Assembly (NCBI GenBank): GCA_964058805.1
Contig: CAXKVV010001661.1
Span: 1-28,963 of the forward strand
Length of the DNA stretch: 28,963 nt
Direction of reading: 5' to 3'
Source: Schoenoplectus triqueter
Taxonomy: Eukaryota; Streptophyta; Magnoliopsida; Poales; Cyperaceae
In this document: one piece after another, positions 9,661 to 19,559 of the stretch
Layout: every line of letters begins with the position of its first letter
Position numbering within the stretch: position 1 is the first letter of the stretch
Made by a program: the position numbers and the translations under genes
Notes under the pieces: model-generated
What the model was told of the DNA's origin: nothing
Seen by the model: the letters and a program-made list of their open reading frames with translations, nothing else
The model's database searches: none

Positions 9661-10056
9661 CTCCTTCTAATGGACCCTAGAACCGGTGCTGGCCGATTTC
9701 ATCTTCTAAAATCCAGGCTTGTTCTTGAGCTTGTCCTTCGGAGCATCAGTGAGCTGGCGGCCCTGGAGGCCATCCTTGTGGAGGGACCACTTGATGTCGG
9801 CACTCCGCTTGCGGGAGAAGGGAGGAGTTCCAGAGATGAATCTATCAAAGAAGAAGGTCTTGTCGGCGCATGCATTGGCTGCTCTAACATTGTATTCCCT
9901 GATGAGCTTGGTGATAGGGGCGGCACAGCAGCGACGGCGGTCGACGGACATGCACTTGCCGTAGGAGAGGCAGAGCGTCATGTGCTTGTAGGCGTTGCCG
10001 TACAGCTCGGAGGAGTTCTCGCACACTTTGCATGCGACCTTAAAGACCAGATCAGG
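9661..10056 (-). pseudogene. TFIIF-alpha (RAP74) N-terminal fragment captured by the retroelement
   Basis: TFIIF-alpha is the large subunit of the RNA polymerase II initiation factor TFIIF. The minus-strand frame reads CKVCENSSELYGNAYKHMTL, then APITKLIREYNVRAANA, FFFDRFISGTPPFSRKRSA, and KWSLHKDGLQGRQLTDAPKD. These follow in order the N-terminal region of plant TFIIF-alpha as I remember it. A one-base shift after KNKP moves the reading to WILEDEIGQHRF, then an in-frame TAG and GPLEG, again in family order. The zinc-ribbon-like cysteines are damaged (CLSYGK where CLTCGK is usual). The piece begins just after a CTCAG that looks like an exon boundary and is far more GC-rich than its surroundings. 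It is a decayed, non-functional copy. Confidence 0.82.
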
Positions 10057-10133
10057 CTGAGGAGAAGGATATCAGCTACAGATCTTCAGATTTATTAATG
10101 ATTGGCAAAAAAAGAGACTAGGTGAGCTGGCGA

Positions 10134-10590
10134 TCAACTCTTGAAGGCGATCTTGAATGCGTAGACAGAATCGATCGCTGAGAGGAGCTTGATTCGTGAA
10201 GAGGAAGACACAGCGATCACTTGATCTCCAATCGATCGACGCATGTAAAAGGGATGAAGAGGATCATCAGATCCGTGAGAGATGAATTGAGTAGGAAACA
10301 CAGAGGCTATGCTCGACTGGAGATGAAGCAATCTTGATGAAGCGGATCTGAAGAATTTAGCAGATTGTGTACAGATCTTGATCAAAGAAACAGGAGAGGT
10401 GCAAGAATAGAAATAGAGGAATAAGAAAAATAGAAAGAGTAGAATAGAGAGTTTATGTTGGGAATAAGCTAAGAATAAAAGGGGTTTATATTGGAATAGC
10501 TAAGAAAAATAATATAATTTCTGAAATAAGGGCTGGATAAGGTGCATCGTGCCTGAAATAGGCGTGAGCCTAATTCCAACAGTAATCCTA
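10134..10590 (-). other. 5' interior of the copia element, leader-like sequence
   Basis: Between the PBS and the TFIIF-alpha piece the minus strand holds a pyrimidine-rich leader and then an 83-codon open frame (10385-10134) that includes MRRSIGDQVIAVSSSSRIKL. It has no recognisable domain. It may be the 5' UTR or first exon of the captured transcript, or just element leader. Confidence 0.4.
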
Positions 10591-10601
10591 CTCTGATACT
10601 A
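10591..10601 (-). other. primer binding site of the copia-type element (initiator Met type)
   Basis: The minus strand reads TAGTATCAGAG directly after the 5' LTR. The usual copia PBS begins TGGTATCAGAG, so one base differs. Confidence 0.75.
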
Positions 10602-10796
10602 TGATAGAATGAGAGAGTAATATTTGATTATCTTGAATGAATTGATTATAATATATAAGCCTCTATTTATAGGCTAATGATCTAACAAATTAATCACTTA
10701 GTCTAACTAACTAATCATATTGCTAAACATCTCCCATATCATACCTCTCACAATATTTCCTATACAATTCTACTAATCTAAACCTATACTTTAACA
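10602..10796 (-). repeat. 5' LTR of the copia-type element
   Basis: It is the partner of 8528-8722. On the minus strand it starts TGTTAAAGTATAGG and ends CATTCTATCA. Confidence 0.9.
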
Positions 10797-10915
10797 AATA
10801 GGCATCCGATATTTGTTATCTATATGTTAAAAGAGATAGAATTGTATTTTTTTTAACAACAAACCAAATAAGTATTTTTTTTTGTGGAAAAAACCCAAAA
10901 AACTATATTTGCATG

Positions 10916-12488
10916 TGATGTGTTTTAACAAGTGCTAATAAATACCCTAAAAATGATACTAAATGACGGGTTGCAAGCGCACAACCTACCGTTAAGTATA
11001 TTGTCGGGTGTCGAATCCACAAGGAACGGGATTTAAATACCAAATTTATTTCTTTTAATTAGCTAAGCAACCAATTTCAGATTTTTAGAGAATAAAGAAC
11101 TAAATTCTAAGATTAAATTAATTGAAATGATAAAATGCGAGAAATTGAATATTTTTGGTATTCTTGGGATTTCGGCATACAAATTACTAGAGGTTATTGG
11201 TATTCATTTAATTGATGTTACACTCTTATATTTTCTTTGTGGGTTTCTAATCCAATGGTAGTATTTATCCACTGTCGTGGCTTCGTACCGTACTCAATTT
11301 ACTTAAACACCCGCTTTCGCGGCTTATTCTCCTAAACTAAGTCCATTAAGTTTCATGATTAGCCTAAACATATTTTAGTAATTTACTTTCTCCTTTCGGT
11401 ACTTCAATAAATCATTCAAATAAATTTAAGTGTCCCCATTAGAAACGGGTTTCTCCTTTCGGTCCTTCACCTATTCCTACGTTGTCTTATGTTATCGGGT
11501 CTCAAATTATTATCTTTCGATCTAACAATTCAAGTCCTAAGTTTAAACCATTTGTGTGATTAAGTTATACCGTTTTTCTTGTTACCGATCCAACGTGGCC
11601 ATTCGTTAATCGGTATTTGCAATTAAATCAACTCATATCATACAAGTAATTTAACAATTCAATTCACAAGACAAACAAAGATCAAATAAAAGTAATAATG
11701 TCAATTAAATTAAACCAACAACATAGTACTTTGTTACATGCCTAATCCCAAGAAAATTTGTTTAGCCAAGCATGGCTTCAAGAATACAAAGGTTCAGTTT
11801 TGGGTCCATCACAATGGATAAAAGAGAGTTAAAGAGAGAAGAATGATAAAACCCAATTGAAGCCCAAGTTCTCCAATGTCTCCCCTTTTTCCTCCTGGTG
11901 AGAATTTCTTCCCTGGTGAGAATTTCTTCCCCTGTATCCAAAAGTTCCACCTCCTGGAGAGAGAGACCCCCCCCCAGAAAATCAACTCCCCTCTCTGGTC
12001 CGAAAATTCCTCTTTTTCTCCTCTGTGAGAGAGAGAGTGTAAGAGATTTTCCTTCTTTGGTCTACCTCCTATGGAATCTCCTAGATTCTCTCTCTAAATT
12101 TCAGCAATTAATTCTCTCTCTCACCTCCTTTTTCCAACCAAAAGGTAAATCTCTTTCATTTTCTCTCTTTAATCTCCTTTAATTACTGCATTTAATCTCT
12201 GCTAAATCATAGATGAGATCTTTAGATTTTCCTTCACGTGTACAGCTGTTTCCTTGCTCAATTCGCATCTGGTAGCTGCTCTCTGCCAAGAGTCTCGCTG
12301 AGAGTCTTGGCAGAGCCAAATTCTGCTCTGATTTCTCCAGGAATTTCTGAAAATTACCAAAACCAAAAAATACGGCAGTAACAAATTCTAGAGATAAAAT
12401 ACAGGCTAAAATAAGTATGATTCAGATAAATTGAGTGAATTATTATGTTAAACCTTGTGCAAATATTATATAAAATGGGCACCTATCA
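10916..12488 (-). repeat. 3' LTR of the gypsy element
   Basis: It runs TGATGTGTTTTAACAAG to GGGCACCTATCA on the plus strand. It includes a short tandem duplication of GGTGAGAATTTCTTCCCT at about 11897-11932, a run of nine to ten C, and one copy of the 35-bp palindrome at 12281-12315. Confidence 0.96.
12281..12315. repeat. 35-bp palindrome, copy 1 (3' LTR)
   Basis: Perfect 11-base arms CTCTGCCAAGA and TCTTGGCAGAG enclose a 13-base centre whose TCTC/GAGA ends also pair around a GCT loop, leaving one G-G mismatch. Confidence 0.9.
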
Positions 12489-12501
12489 AATCCCCCAAGC
12501 T
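12489..12501 (-). other. polypurine tract next to the 3' LTR of the gypsy element
   Basis: The minus strand reads AAGCTTGGGGGATT directly before the TGATAGG start of the LTR, which is the standard place for the PPT. Confidence 0.8.
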
Positions 12502-13703
12502 TAAACTTTGCTTGTCCCTAAGCAAATTAAACTCGGAAAGGTTAAGTGGATGGATTTTAATTCGACTCAACTTGTTTGAAACCATACCTAAAAGGAAAAA
12601 AACTTGTGAACTTGCCAAATCAAAAGGATCAAGGTTCAATTTGGGATTATTTTCAAGAATATTTTTGGGCAATCTTCTTCACCTCACAGAGCATAGGTCG
12701 AAATGCAGCTAAGTTAAACGAGCGACTCTTGAGCCATAAATAAGTAAACTTTGAAATCTTAAACCCTAGCCCCTCTAATTGTCGCATATTTGAACGCCCT
12801 TACCTGACTTGTCTCATGACTACTCAAACAGATACCACAACTTAGCTATTAGGTGCCTTGTATGCCTCAAATATATATATTTTTTTAAATAACTGAGTGA
12901 GCATCCTTGCTTTATCGTGAGTCAGAAGCCCGTCACTCAACAATGTTTAGGAGCCAGGACCCATTCTTTCTCAGATATTACAAGGCGTGTTTTCACACCC
13001 TACTCATAGCCCTCAAAACAATAATATACAGGCGGGCTAGCGGAGTACCGATCAAACTCAGACTATGTTTTATTATATTTTTGGATTTTTCAGAATTTTT
13101 TTTTTTTTGAATATTTTTTTTAAGACTCAAAACATACAAGGCAGGTTAGACATGTGGGTATCCAATTCAATTATTCATGAAATAATTCAGGTAAAGAGGC
13201 TAAATATGCAACAATAATATTAAGCAACCGGTTCGGGTCGTAATTTCTGAGAATTCAAATCATTTAAGGGACTAGACGCTACAGAATTAACTCTCGATTT
13301 CAACGCACTAGCCCATGAGGTTATATTGCCCAAATTTTTAAAACAAACAAAATCCCATAAATTCCCTTAATTCTTTTACTTCAATCAATTCATAAATTTT
13401 TCTCAAAAATCCTAACTTACTTATGACACTACATGAATTAACGTGCAAGCTACATGCAATTACACTACATTACAATGCAAACTACATGCCATGAATGCAG
13501 ATACAATTCTCTTTTCACACCCCCCCAAGCTTAAAACTTTACTTGTCCCCAAGCAAGAAAAGAAATATGAGAATGTGAGAAAGAGAATGAGAGAGCTCAC
13601 ATAGTCAATTGTGTAGAGGCGGTAGGAAGGAGTTCGGATGTGAAAATGTTTGAAAGGGTTTGGGAAGTTGAGACAAAAATTCTAAGTATTTCAGTTTTTT
13701 AGC

Positions 13704-13738
13704 TTCTGTCAAGGGACTCACTGAGGGTCTTAGCAGAA
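13704..13738. repeat. 35-bp palindrome, copy 2 (3' interior)
   Basis: It begins TTCTGTCAAGGGACTCACTG and ends GTCTTAGCAGAA; 27 of 35 positions match copy 1. Confidence 0.75.
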
Positions 13739-14000
13739 CGTATTTCCCTTGCAATCTCTTGTACTTAGCCAAATTTTCGTGTCATCTCCACCCATCTGCT
13801 CAAGATTTTAAGATCCTCTTAATTTCTCTAGTCTCTTCAACCAATTTCCTACACCAATAAACTATGTGAACAATAATTATTCAAAATTCTAAATTAAAAT
13901 GCATAAAGGAAAATTATAAAAACTAAATTAAAAAAAAATGCAAAAACTTGGGTTGCCTCCCAAGAAGCGCTTGTTTAAGGTCTCGAGCTTGACCCCTTAT

Positions 14001-16853
14001 TCACGTCACGCCAAGGGTCTTGCTCGCATAATATATGACATATAGTTTCTTATCCTTATTTTGTCCAAGGACGGCTCCCACGGCATAATCACTAGCGTCG
14101 CACATGATCTCAAGCGGGAGATTACAGTCGGGTGGTTGTAGGATCGGTGTAGAGATGAGCGTGTCTCTTAACCCGTTCACTATCCGAGATTGGATATATA
14201 ATGCCGGCTCTAGTAACTTGATCACCTCTTTCTTCACTATCTCCCTAAGATTGGGATTCAACCTCCTTTGCGGCTCTCGTGAGGGTTTGTGGTCTTCCTC
14301 AAGCAAAATACGATGCATGCAAAGAGAGGGGTTCAGTCCTTTAAGATCTTCTATTGAGTACCCGATTGCTTTCTTGTGTAACCTTAATTCATGCAAGAGT
14401 TTCACAGTTTGTGTTGCATCTAGGTGTGCACCGACAATAACTGGGTATGTCTTGTTGAGGTCTAAGAACTCATAGCGAAGGTTGGGAGGTAGGAGCTTTA
14501 ATTCCAGTTGAGATGTCTTGCCTTCAGCTTTTTCTTCACTATCTCCAGCACTGTCGAGACTCTCCGTGAGACTCTTGACAGTGAGTCTGTTTTCTTTCTC
14601 CAGCAATTCTGTTGCTTCACTAAGGACTTCATCCTCTTTCATGTTGATTTGCATGTTGAAAATCTTTGCTGCCAGCGTGTCCATGGCTTCAACCCTACAA
14701 CAAACATCATCATTAGAGGGGTATTTCATGGATTTTGTAACATTAAACTCAATCTTTTCATCTCCTATGGCCAATGAAAGTATGCCATTTTTTATGTCAA
14801 GATTTGCCCCAGCGGTAGCAAGAAAGGGTCTTCCTAAAATGATAGGAACTTGGTTATCTTCTTTCATTTCTATTACAACAAAATCACCGGGTACAAAGAA
14901 TTTACCAACTTGGACCGGTATGTCTTCAATTATACCCAATGGAGATCTAACGGACCCATCGGCTAGTTGCAAAGAAATTCTTGTTGGCTTAAGGTCTCCA
15001 ATTCTTAACTTCTCAAAAATTGATTTAGGCATGAGACTCACACTAGCACCGGGATCACACAAAGCATTTTTGAGTTTAACATTATCAATGGAGCATGGCA
15101 AGGTAAAACTACCGGGATCTTTCATTTTTGATGGTGGTTGGTTTAGAAGTAGTGCACTACAATCCACCGTTAGAGCTACGGTTTTACACTCCTCAAGTTT
15201 ATTTTTGTTGGACAACATTTCTTTCAAAAATTTAGCATATGAGGGCATTTGAGTGAGTGCCTCAATAAATGGAATTTTAATGTGCAACTTACTTAAGAGT
15301 TCAACAAACTTATCAAATTGCTTGTCCTTCTTTACCTTGGCTAACCTTTGCGGGAAAGGGATTGGAGGTTTGTAAGGTGGAGGATCATACCTTGGTTCTT
15401 CTTCTTGTTGACTTACCTCTTCACTTACCTTTGGAGCCTCCTTCTCTGTCAAGACTTCCGCTGAGACTCTTGGCAGAATGTTCTGAGGTGTAATTAAGTC
15501 TTCATCTCGCGTGACGGTTGGATTTTCATATTCAAAACCACTTTGCAAGATAACAGCATTGCAATACTCCCTCGGATTGAGTTCGGGATTGCCCGGAAGA
15601 GTGCCGGGTTGCCTTAAAGAGGATGATGCTTGTTGTGCCACTTGGTTTTCCAACATTTTTATTTGTGTGGATTGTTGTTTTATTGTTTCTTTCATTTCAT
15701 CCATTGCTTGTTTTTGTTGGTTCATGAATTGCTCCATCATCAATTCCAAGTTAGATTCTTGTGGGGTTTGAGGTTCAAATTGCCTTGGAGCAAAACTTTG
15801 TTGTTGTGGCACATTTTGAGTTGGTGCAAAACCTTGTTGGGGCCGGTTTTGGGTTTGAGACACCGTACCTTGATTGTTCTTGTATGAAAAATTTGGGTGA
15901 TTCTTCCAACCCGGATTGTAAGATTGCGAGTATGGGTTATTTTGAGGCCTATTGAAATTATTCAACATGTTCACATTTTCTAGGTTCTCTTGAGGAACAC
16001 TCAATGGACATTCAAGTGCGGTATGTTCCATGGCACCACAAATTTCACAAAAAGGAGAATGAGTCACTTGATTTACCTTGGAGACACTCAATTGACTGAT
16101 TTGATTTTGAATTGCTTCGAGTTTCGCTTTCATGAAAGTCAAGGAATCTAACTCAAGCACACCCGGAGTGCTCCTTGTTGTATGGCGGTCGGAAGGAGAC
16201 CGATGATGTTGGTTCACCGCCATTGTCTCAATCAAATTGTATGCCTCATTCGCATTTTTGCTTGTCAATGCACCACCTGCTGCGGCATCAAGAAAATTTT
16301 TATCATTGCTAATTAGTCCATCATAAAAAATTTGCACAATATATTGTTTAGCAAGACCATGATGTGGACACAACCTAAGCAAATCCTTAAACCTTTCCCA
16401 AGCATCATACAGACTTTCATTTCCCTTTTGCCCAAAATTCACAATTTGACCTCTCAATTGAGCAGTTTTACTTGGTGGAAAATATTTGGTCAAAAATGCT
16501 TCGGTTAATTGGTCCCAAGTGGTTATAGAACCAGCAGGTAAAGATTGTATCCAAGCTCTAGCCCTATCCCTAAGAGAAAATGGAAACAATCTAAGCCTAA
16601 GGGCATCATCACTGACACCATTACTCTTATATGTATCACAAATTTCAAGAAAAACTACAAGATGCAAGTGCGGGTCATCGCTAAGTAGTCCAGAAAATTG
16701 ATTTTGTTGCGCCATTGTGATGAGATTAGCTTTCAGCTCAAAATTGTTCGCTGCAATGGCGGGTGCAACGACACTTGGTCGCATGTTGGTCGCCTTTGGG
16801 ATGATGAAATCCCTCAAAGGTCGATTCAGATCATCTTCTCCGTTAAGAGCCAT
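14001..16853 (-). CDS. gag-pol: gypsy gag-protease polyprotein with deleted RT/RNase H remnants
   Basis: This 950-codon ORF encodes the capsid and protease of the element. The gag core lies at about residues 90-190 (LFPFSLRDRARAWIQSLP, FLTKYFPPSKT, ESLYDAWERFKDLLRLCPHH). A CCHC zinc knuckle, CEICGAMEHTALEC, lies at about 268-281. A Gln/Pro-rich linker follows, and then the aspartic protease with ALCDPGASVSLMP at about 597. The start of RT (PNLREIVKKEVIKLLE) is present at about 870. There a one-base deletion shifts the frame: GIIYPISDSE is readable in the next frame. Immediately afterwards a large deletion jumps to TPILQPPDCNLPLEIMCDAS and YAVGAVLGQ of RNase H, by chance restoring an open frame. 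The RT catalytic YxDD region is missing. The stop at 14001 ends the protein just after ASKTL. Gag and protease could still be made. Confidence 0.9.
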   Translation of the reverse strand: MALNGEDDLNRPLRDFIIPKATNMRPSVVAPAIAANNFELKANLITMAQQNQFSGLLSDDPHLHLVVFLEICDTYKSNGVSDDALRLRLFPFSLRDRARAWIQSLPAGSITTWDQLTEAFLTKYFPPSKTAQLRGQIVNFGQKGNESLYDAWERFKDLLRLCPHHGLAKQYIVQIFYDGLISNDKNFLDAAAGGALTSKNANEAYNLIETMAVNQHHRSPSDRHTTRSTPGVLELDSLTFMKAKLEAIQNQISQLSVSKVNQVTHSPFCEICGAMEHTALECPLSVPQENLENVNMLNNFNRPQNNPYSQSYNPGWKNHPNFSYKNNQGTVSQTQNRPQQGFAPTQNVPQQQSFAPRQFEPQTPQESNLELMMEQFMNQQKQAMDEMKETIKQQSTQIKMLENQVAQQASSSLRQPGTLPGNPELNPREYCNAVILQSGFEYENPTVTRDEDLITPQNILPRVSAEVLTEKEAPKVSEEVSQQEEEPRYDPPPYKPPIPFPQRLAKVKKDKQFDKFVELLSKLHIKIPFIEALTQMPSYAKFLKEMLSNKNKLEECKTVALTVDCSALLLNQPPSKMKDPGSFTLPCSIDNVKLKNALCDPGASVSLMPKSIFEKLRIGDLKPTRISLQLADGSVRSPLGIIEDIPVQVGKFFVPGDFVVIEMKEDNQVPIILGRPFLATAGANLDIKNGILSLAIGDEKIEFNVTKSMKYPSNDDVCCRVEAMDTLAAKIFNMQINMKEDEVLSEATELLEKENRLTVKSLTESLDSAGDSEEKAEGKTSQLELKLLPPNLRYEFLDLNKTYPVIVGAHLDATQTVKLLHELRLHKKAIGYSIEDLKGLNPSLCMHRILLEEDHKPSREPQRRLNPNLREIVKKEVIKLLEPALYIQSRIVNGLRDTLISTPILQPPDCNLPLEIMCDASDYAVGAVLGQNKDKKLYVIYYASKTLGVT
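14549..14583. repeat. 35-bp palindrome, copy 3 (inside the gag-pol ORF)
   Basis: CACTGTC and GACAGTG form perfect 7-base arms; 26 of 35 positions match copy 1. On the minus strand it encodes SLTESLDS in the ORF. Confidence 0.7.
15444..15478. repeat. 35-bp palindrome, copy 4 (inside the gag-pol ORF)
   Basis: It begins CTCTGTCAAGAC and ends GACTCTTGGCAGAA; 29 of 35 positions match copy 1. On the minus strand it encodes ILPRVSAEVLTE. Confidence 0.8.
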
Positions 16854-16915
16854 CTCAGTAGCGAGATTTTCGTCAAGGAGAGGCTGAGAATTGACTGAAA
16901 ATTCTTCTGCTGCGA

Positions 16916-16950
16916 ATCTGCCAAGACTCTCACTGGGACTCCTGGCAGGG
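16916..16950. repeat. 35-bp palindrome, copy 5 (5' leader of the gypsy element)
   Basis: It begins ATCTGCCAAGACTCTCACTG and ends GACTCCTGGCAGGG; 28 of 35 positions match copy 1. Confidence 0.8.
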
Positions 16951-17141
16951 GATTGAGATTTTGAATTACTGATTCTTTCTTCGTGGCACCTTGTCTCCAG
17001 CCAACTTGTTCTTTCCTCCAGCTCTCAAGATCCTACAATGAGACAAAATAAAAGGTGAAAAAATAAAAATAGAGATAAAAATAAAAATAAAAATGCTTAG
17101 TCTAATTGACTCAAAATAAGTTTTGATATTAAATACACCGT

Positions 17142-17159
17142 TCCCCGGCAACGGCGCCA
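17142..17159 (-). other. primer binding site of the gypsy element (tRNA-Asp type)
   Basis: The minus strand reads TGGCGCCGTTGCCGGGGA, separated from the 5' LTR by seven bases (AGCTTTT). Confidence 0.9.
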
Positions 17160-17166
17160 AAAAGCT

Positions 17167-18738
17167 TGATGTGTTTTAACAAGTGCTAATAAATACCCTA
17201 AAAATGATACTAAATGACGGGTTGCAAGCGCACAACCTACCGTTAAGTATATTGTCGGGTGTCGAATCCACAAGGAACGGGATTTAAATACCAAATTTAT
17301 TTCTTTTAATTAGCTAAGCAACCAATTTCAGATTTTTAGAGAATAAAGAACTAAATTCTAAGATTAAATTAATTGAAATGATAAAATGTGAGAAATTGAA
17401 TATTTTTGGTATTCTTGGGATTTCGGCATACAAATTACTAGAGGTTATTGGTATTCATTTAATTGATGTTACACTCTTATATTTTCTTTGTGGGTTTCTA
17501 ATCCAATGGTAGTATTTATCCACTGTCGTGGCTTCGTACCGTACTCAATTTACTTAAACACCCGCTTTCGCGGCTTATTCTCCTAAACTAAGTCCATTAA
17601 GTTTCATGATTAGCCTAAACATATTTTAGTAATTTACTTTCTCCTTTCGGTACTTCAATAAATCATTCAAATAAATTTAAGTGTCCCCATTAGAAACGGG
17701 TTTCTCCTTTCGGTCCTTCACCTATTCCTACGTTGTCTTATGTTATCGGGTCTCAAATTATTATCTTTCGATCTAACAATTCAAGTCCTAAGTTTAAACC
17801 ATTTGTGTGATTAAGTTATACCGTTTTTCTTGTTACCGATCCAACGTGGCCATTCGTTAATCGGTATTTGCAATTAAATCAACTCATATCATATAAGTAA
17901 TTTAACAATTCAATTCACAAGACAAACAAAGATCAAATAGAAGTAATAATGTCAATTAAATTAAACCAACAACATAGTACTTTGTTACATGCCTAATCCC
18001 AAGAAAATTTGTTTAGCCAAGCATGACTTCAAGAATACAAAGGTTCAGTTTTGGGTCCATCACAATGGATAAAAGAGAGTTAAAGAGAGAAGAATGATAA
18101 AACCCAATTGAAGCCCAAGTTCTCCAATGTCTCCCCTTTTTCCTCCTGGTGAGAATTTCTTCCCTGGTGAGAATTTCTTCCCCTGTATCCAAAAGTTCCA
18201 CCTCCTGGAGAGAGAGACCCCCCCCAGAAAATCAACTCCCCTCTCTGGTCCGAAAATTCCTCTTTTTCTCCTCTGTGAGAGAGAGAGTGTAAGAGATTTT
18301 CCTTCTTTGGTCTACCTCCTATGGAATCTCCTAGATTCTCTCTCTAAATTTCAGCAATTAATTCTCTCTCTCACCTCCTTTTTCCAACCAAGAGGTAAAT
18401 CTCTTTCATTTTCTCTCTTTAATCTCCTTTAATTACTGCATTTAATCTCTGCTAAATCATAGATGAGATCTTTAGATTTTCCTTCACGTGTACAGCTGTT
18501 TCCTTGCTCAATTCGCATCTGGTAGCTGCTCTCTGCCAAGAGTCTCGCTGAGAGTCTTGGCAGAGCCAAATTCTGCTCTGATTTCTCCAGGAATTTCTGA
18601 AAATTACCAAAACCAAAAAATACGGCAGTAACAAGTTCTAGAGATAAAATACAGGCTAAAATAAGTATGATTCAGATAAATTGAGTGAATTATTATGTTA
18701 AACCTTGTGCAAATATTATATAAAATGGGCACCTATCA
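17167..18738 (-). repeat. 5' LTR of the gypsy element
   Basis: It is nearly identical to 10916-12488, with six substitutions and a one-base C-run difference counted by eye. It carries palindrome copy 6 at 18531-18565. Transcription of the element would start here and run leftward. Confidence 0.96.
18531..18565. repeat. 35-bp palindrome, copy 6 (5' LTR)
   Basis: It is identical to copy 1. Confidence 0.9.
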
Positions 18739-18743
18739 GCATG

Positions 18744-19555
18744 TAAAAAAAACTTGCAAACTCGTTTCATAAATTCAAATCAATTTTGACTCTATTACTT
18801 CAAATGAGATCTGACTTTCAGGCGTTTATGAGCACGCATTAGGCTTATTGCCTTCAGTGACTTTTACATTTTTTAATTGAAAGAAATAATATTGTATGTT
18901 TCATTATATAAAACATTAAATGTAAATCAAAGTAGCAAAAAAAAGAAATATAAAAACAAACCCTAAACCTAACCCCCCCCCTCCAAAAGTGAAATCTAAT
19001 AGAAACATTATCACTATATTAGTGCTTCATTGAGCTGGTAGAGAAAATCATCCTCTCAACGGCTAGTATGCTAACTTTGGTAACATCTCAGCCAATACTC
19101 TATATCATTGAATGTTCTACGAAACTCGACACTTATTTCTATATTAAAACATCACAAAAGAACTGCAAGTTGACTATCTACATGATAGTATCCACACTAC
19201 ACAACTCTAATACCACCATTCACAGTAAAACATCCAAATGACATAAGGGATCTTAAAATATAACCCAACAACCATATAATTCAGCTTGCCAAGATGGCCA
19301 AATAACATAGTCTGAGGTAATATGAACAGGTGCCTAACAACATTTGAACATTCAGGTCAACAGAGCCACAAGTGCCAGCACTTAAATTAGTATCATATCC
19401 AAATCTTCAGGCAGCCAATTTTTTAGCCCTAACTCCATCATTTTTTATTTACACCCTGATCAATAATAAAACAAAGAGATAATTAGAAAAATTATATTTC
19501 TAACAGTAGATATATTACCATATTTAAATACTAATTTATTTTTTATTTTCGAAAT
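18744..19555. other. gene-free segment between the gypsy and L1 elements
   Basis: No ORF of note was found. It includes ACAAACCCTAAACCTAACCCCCCCCC at about 18955-18981. Part of it may be the 3' UTR of the L1 LINE, whose poly-A end I could not locate. Confidence 0.5.
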
Positions 19556-19559
19556 ACAT

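Larger units (their letters stand above)
8523..10801 (-). mobile_element. non-autonomous Ty1/copia-type LTR retrotransposon carrying host gene pieces
   Basis: Two direct 195-bp LTRs (8528-8722 and 10602-10796) are flanked by the 5-bp target-site duplication AATAG (8523-8527 and 10797-10801). Read on the minus strand the LTR starts TGTT and ends ATCA. The PBS next to the right LTR reads TAGTATCAGAG, one base from the initiator-Met-complementary TGGTATCAGAG of copia elements. The PPT next to the left LTR reads GATGGGAGA. The LTRs differ at about 20 of 195 sites, so this is an old insertion. The 1.88-kb interior has no gag, protease, integrase or RT. It holds a TFIIF-alpha fragment and another coding-like piece, both on the element's own strand. 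It must have been mobilised in trans. Confidence 0.9.
12489..14000 (-). other. non-coding 3' interior of the gypsy element
   Basis: About 1.5 kb between the truncated ORF and the 3' LTR has no integrase or other domain. It contains a second PPT-like block at about 13520-13558, a palindrome copy at 13704-13738, and near the ORF the GGTTGCCTCCCAAGAAGCGC word common in plant gypsy elements. Confidence 0.7.
10911..18743 (-). mobile_element. young Ty3/gypsy (Athila/Tat-like) LTR retrotransposon, internally deleted
   Basis: The element (10916-18738) has LTRs of 1573 and 1572 bp and a perfect 5-bp TSD GCATG (10911-10915 and 18739-18743). The PBS at 17142-17159 (minus) reads TGGCGCCGTTGCCGGGGA, the tRNA-Asp type used by Athila-like elements. 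The PPT lies at 12489-12501. I count six substitutions and one C-run indel between LTRs, about 0.4%, so the insertion is recent. Coding capacity is reduced to one gag-protease ORF with remnants of RT and RNase H. The RT core, most of RNase H and the integrase are absent. Transposition must have depended on enzymes from another copy. Confidence 0.96.

Noticed and set aside
9670..10098. 142-codon plus-strand ORF in the GC-rich block
   Set aside because: It is the antisense of the TFIIF-alpha fragment; its length comes from the high GC content.
11762..12384. short ORFs in the gypsy 3' LTR, repeated at 18013-18634 in the 5' LTR
   Set aside because: They appear twice only because the LTRs are duplicates, and they have no coding features.
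14104..16898. plus-strand ORFs of up to 244 codons opposite the gag-pol frame
   Set aside because: They are antisense shadows of the long minus-strand ORF and lack any domain.
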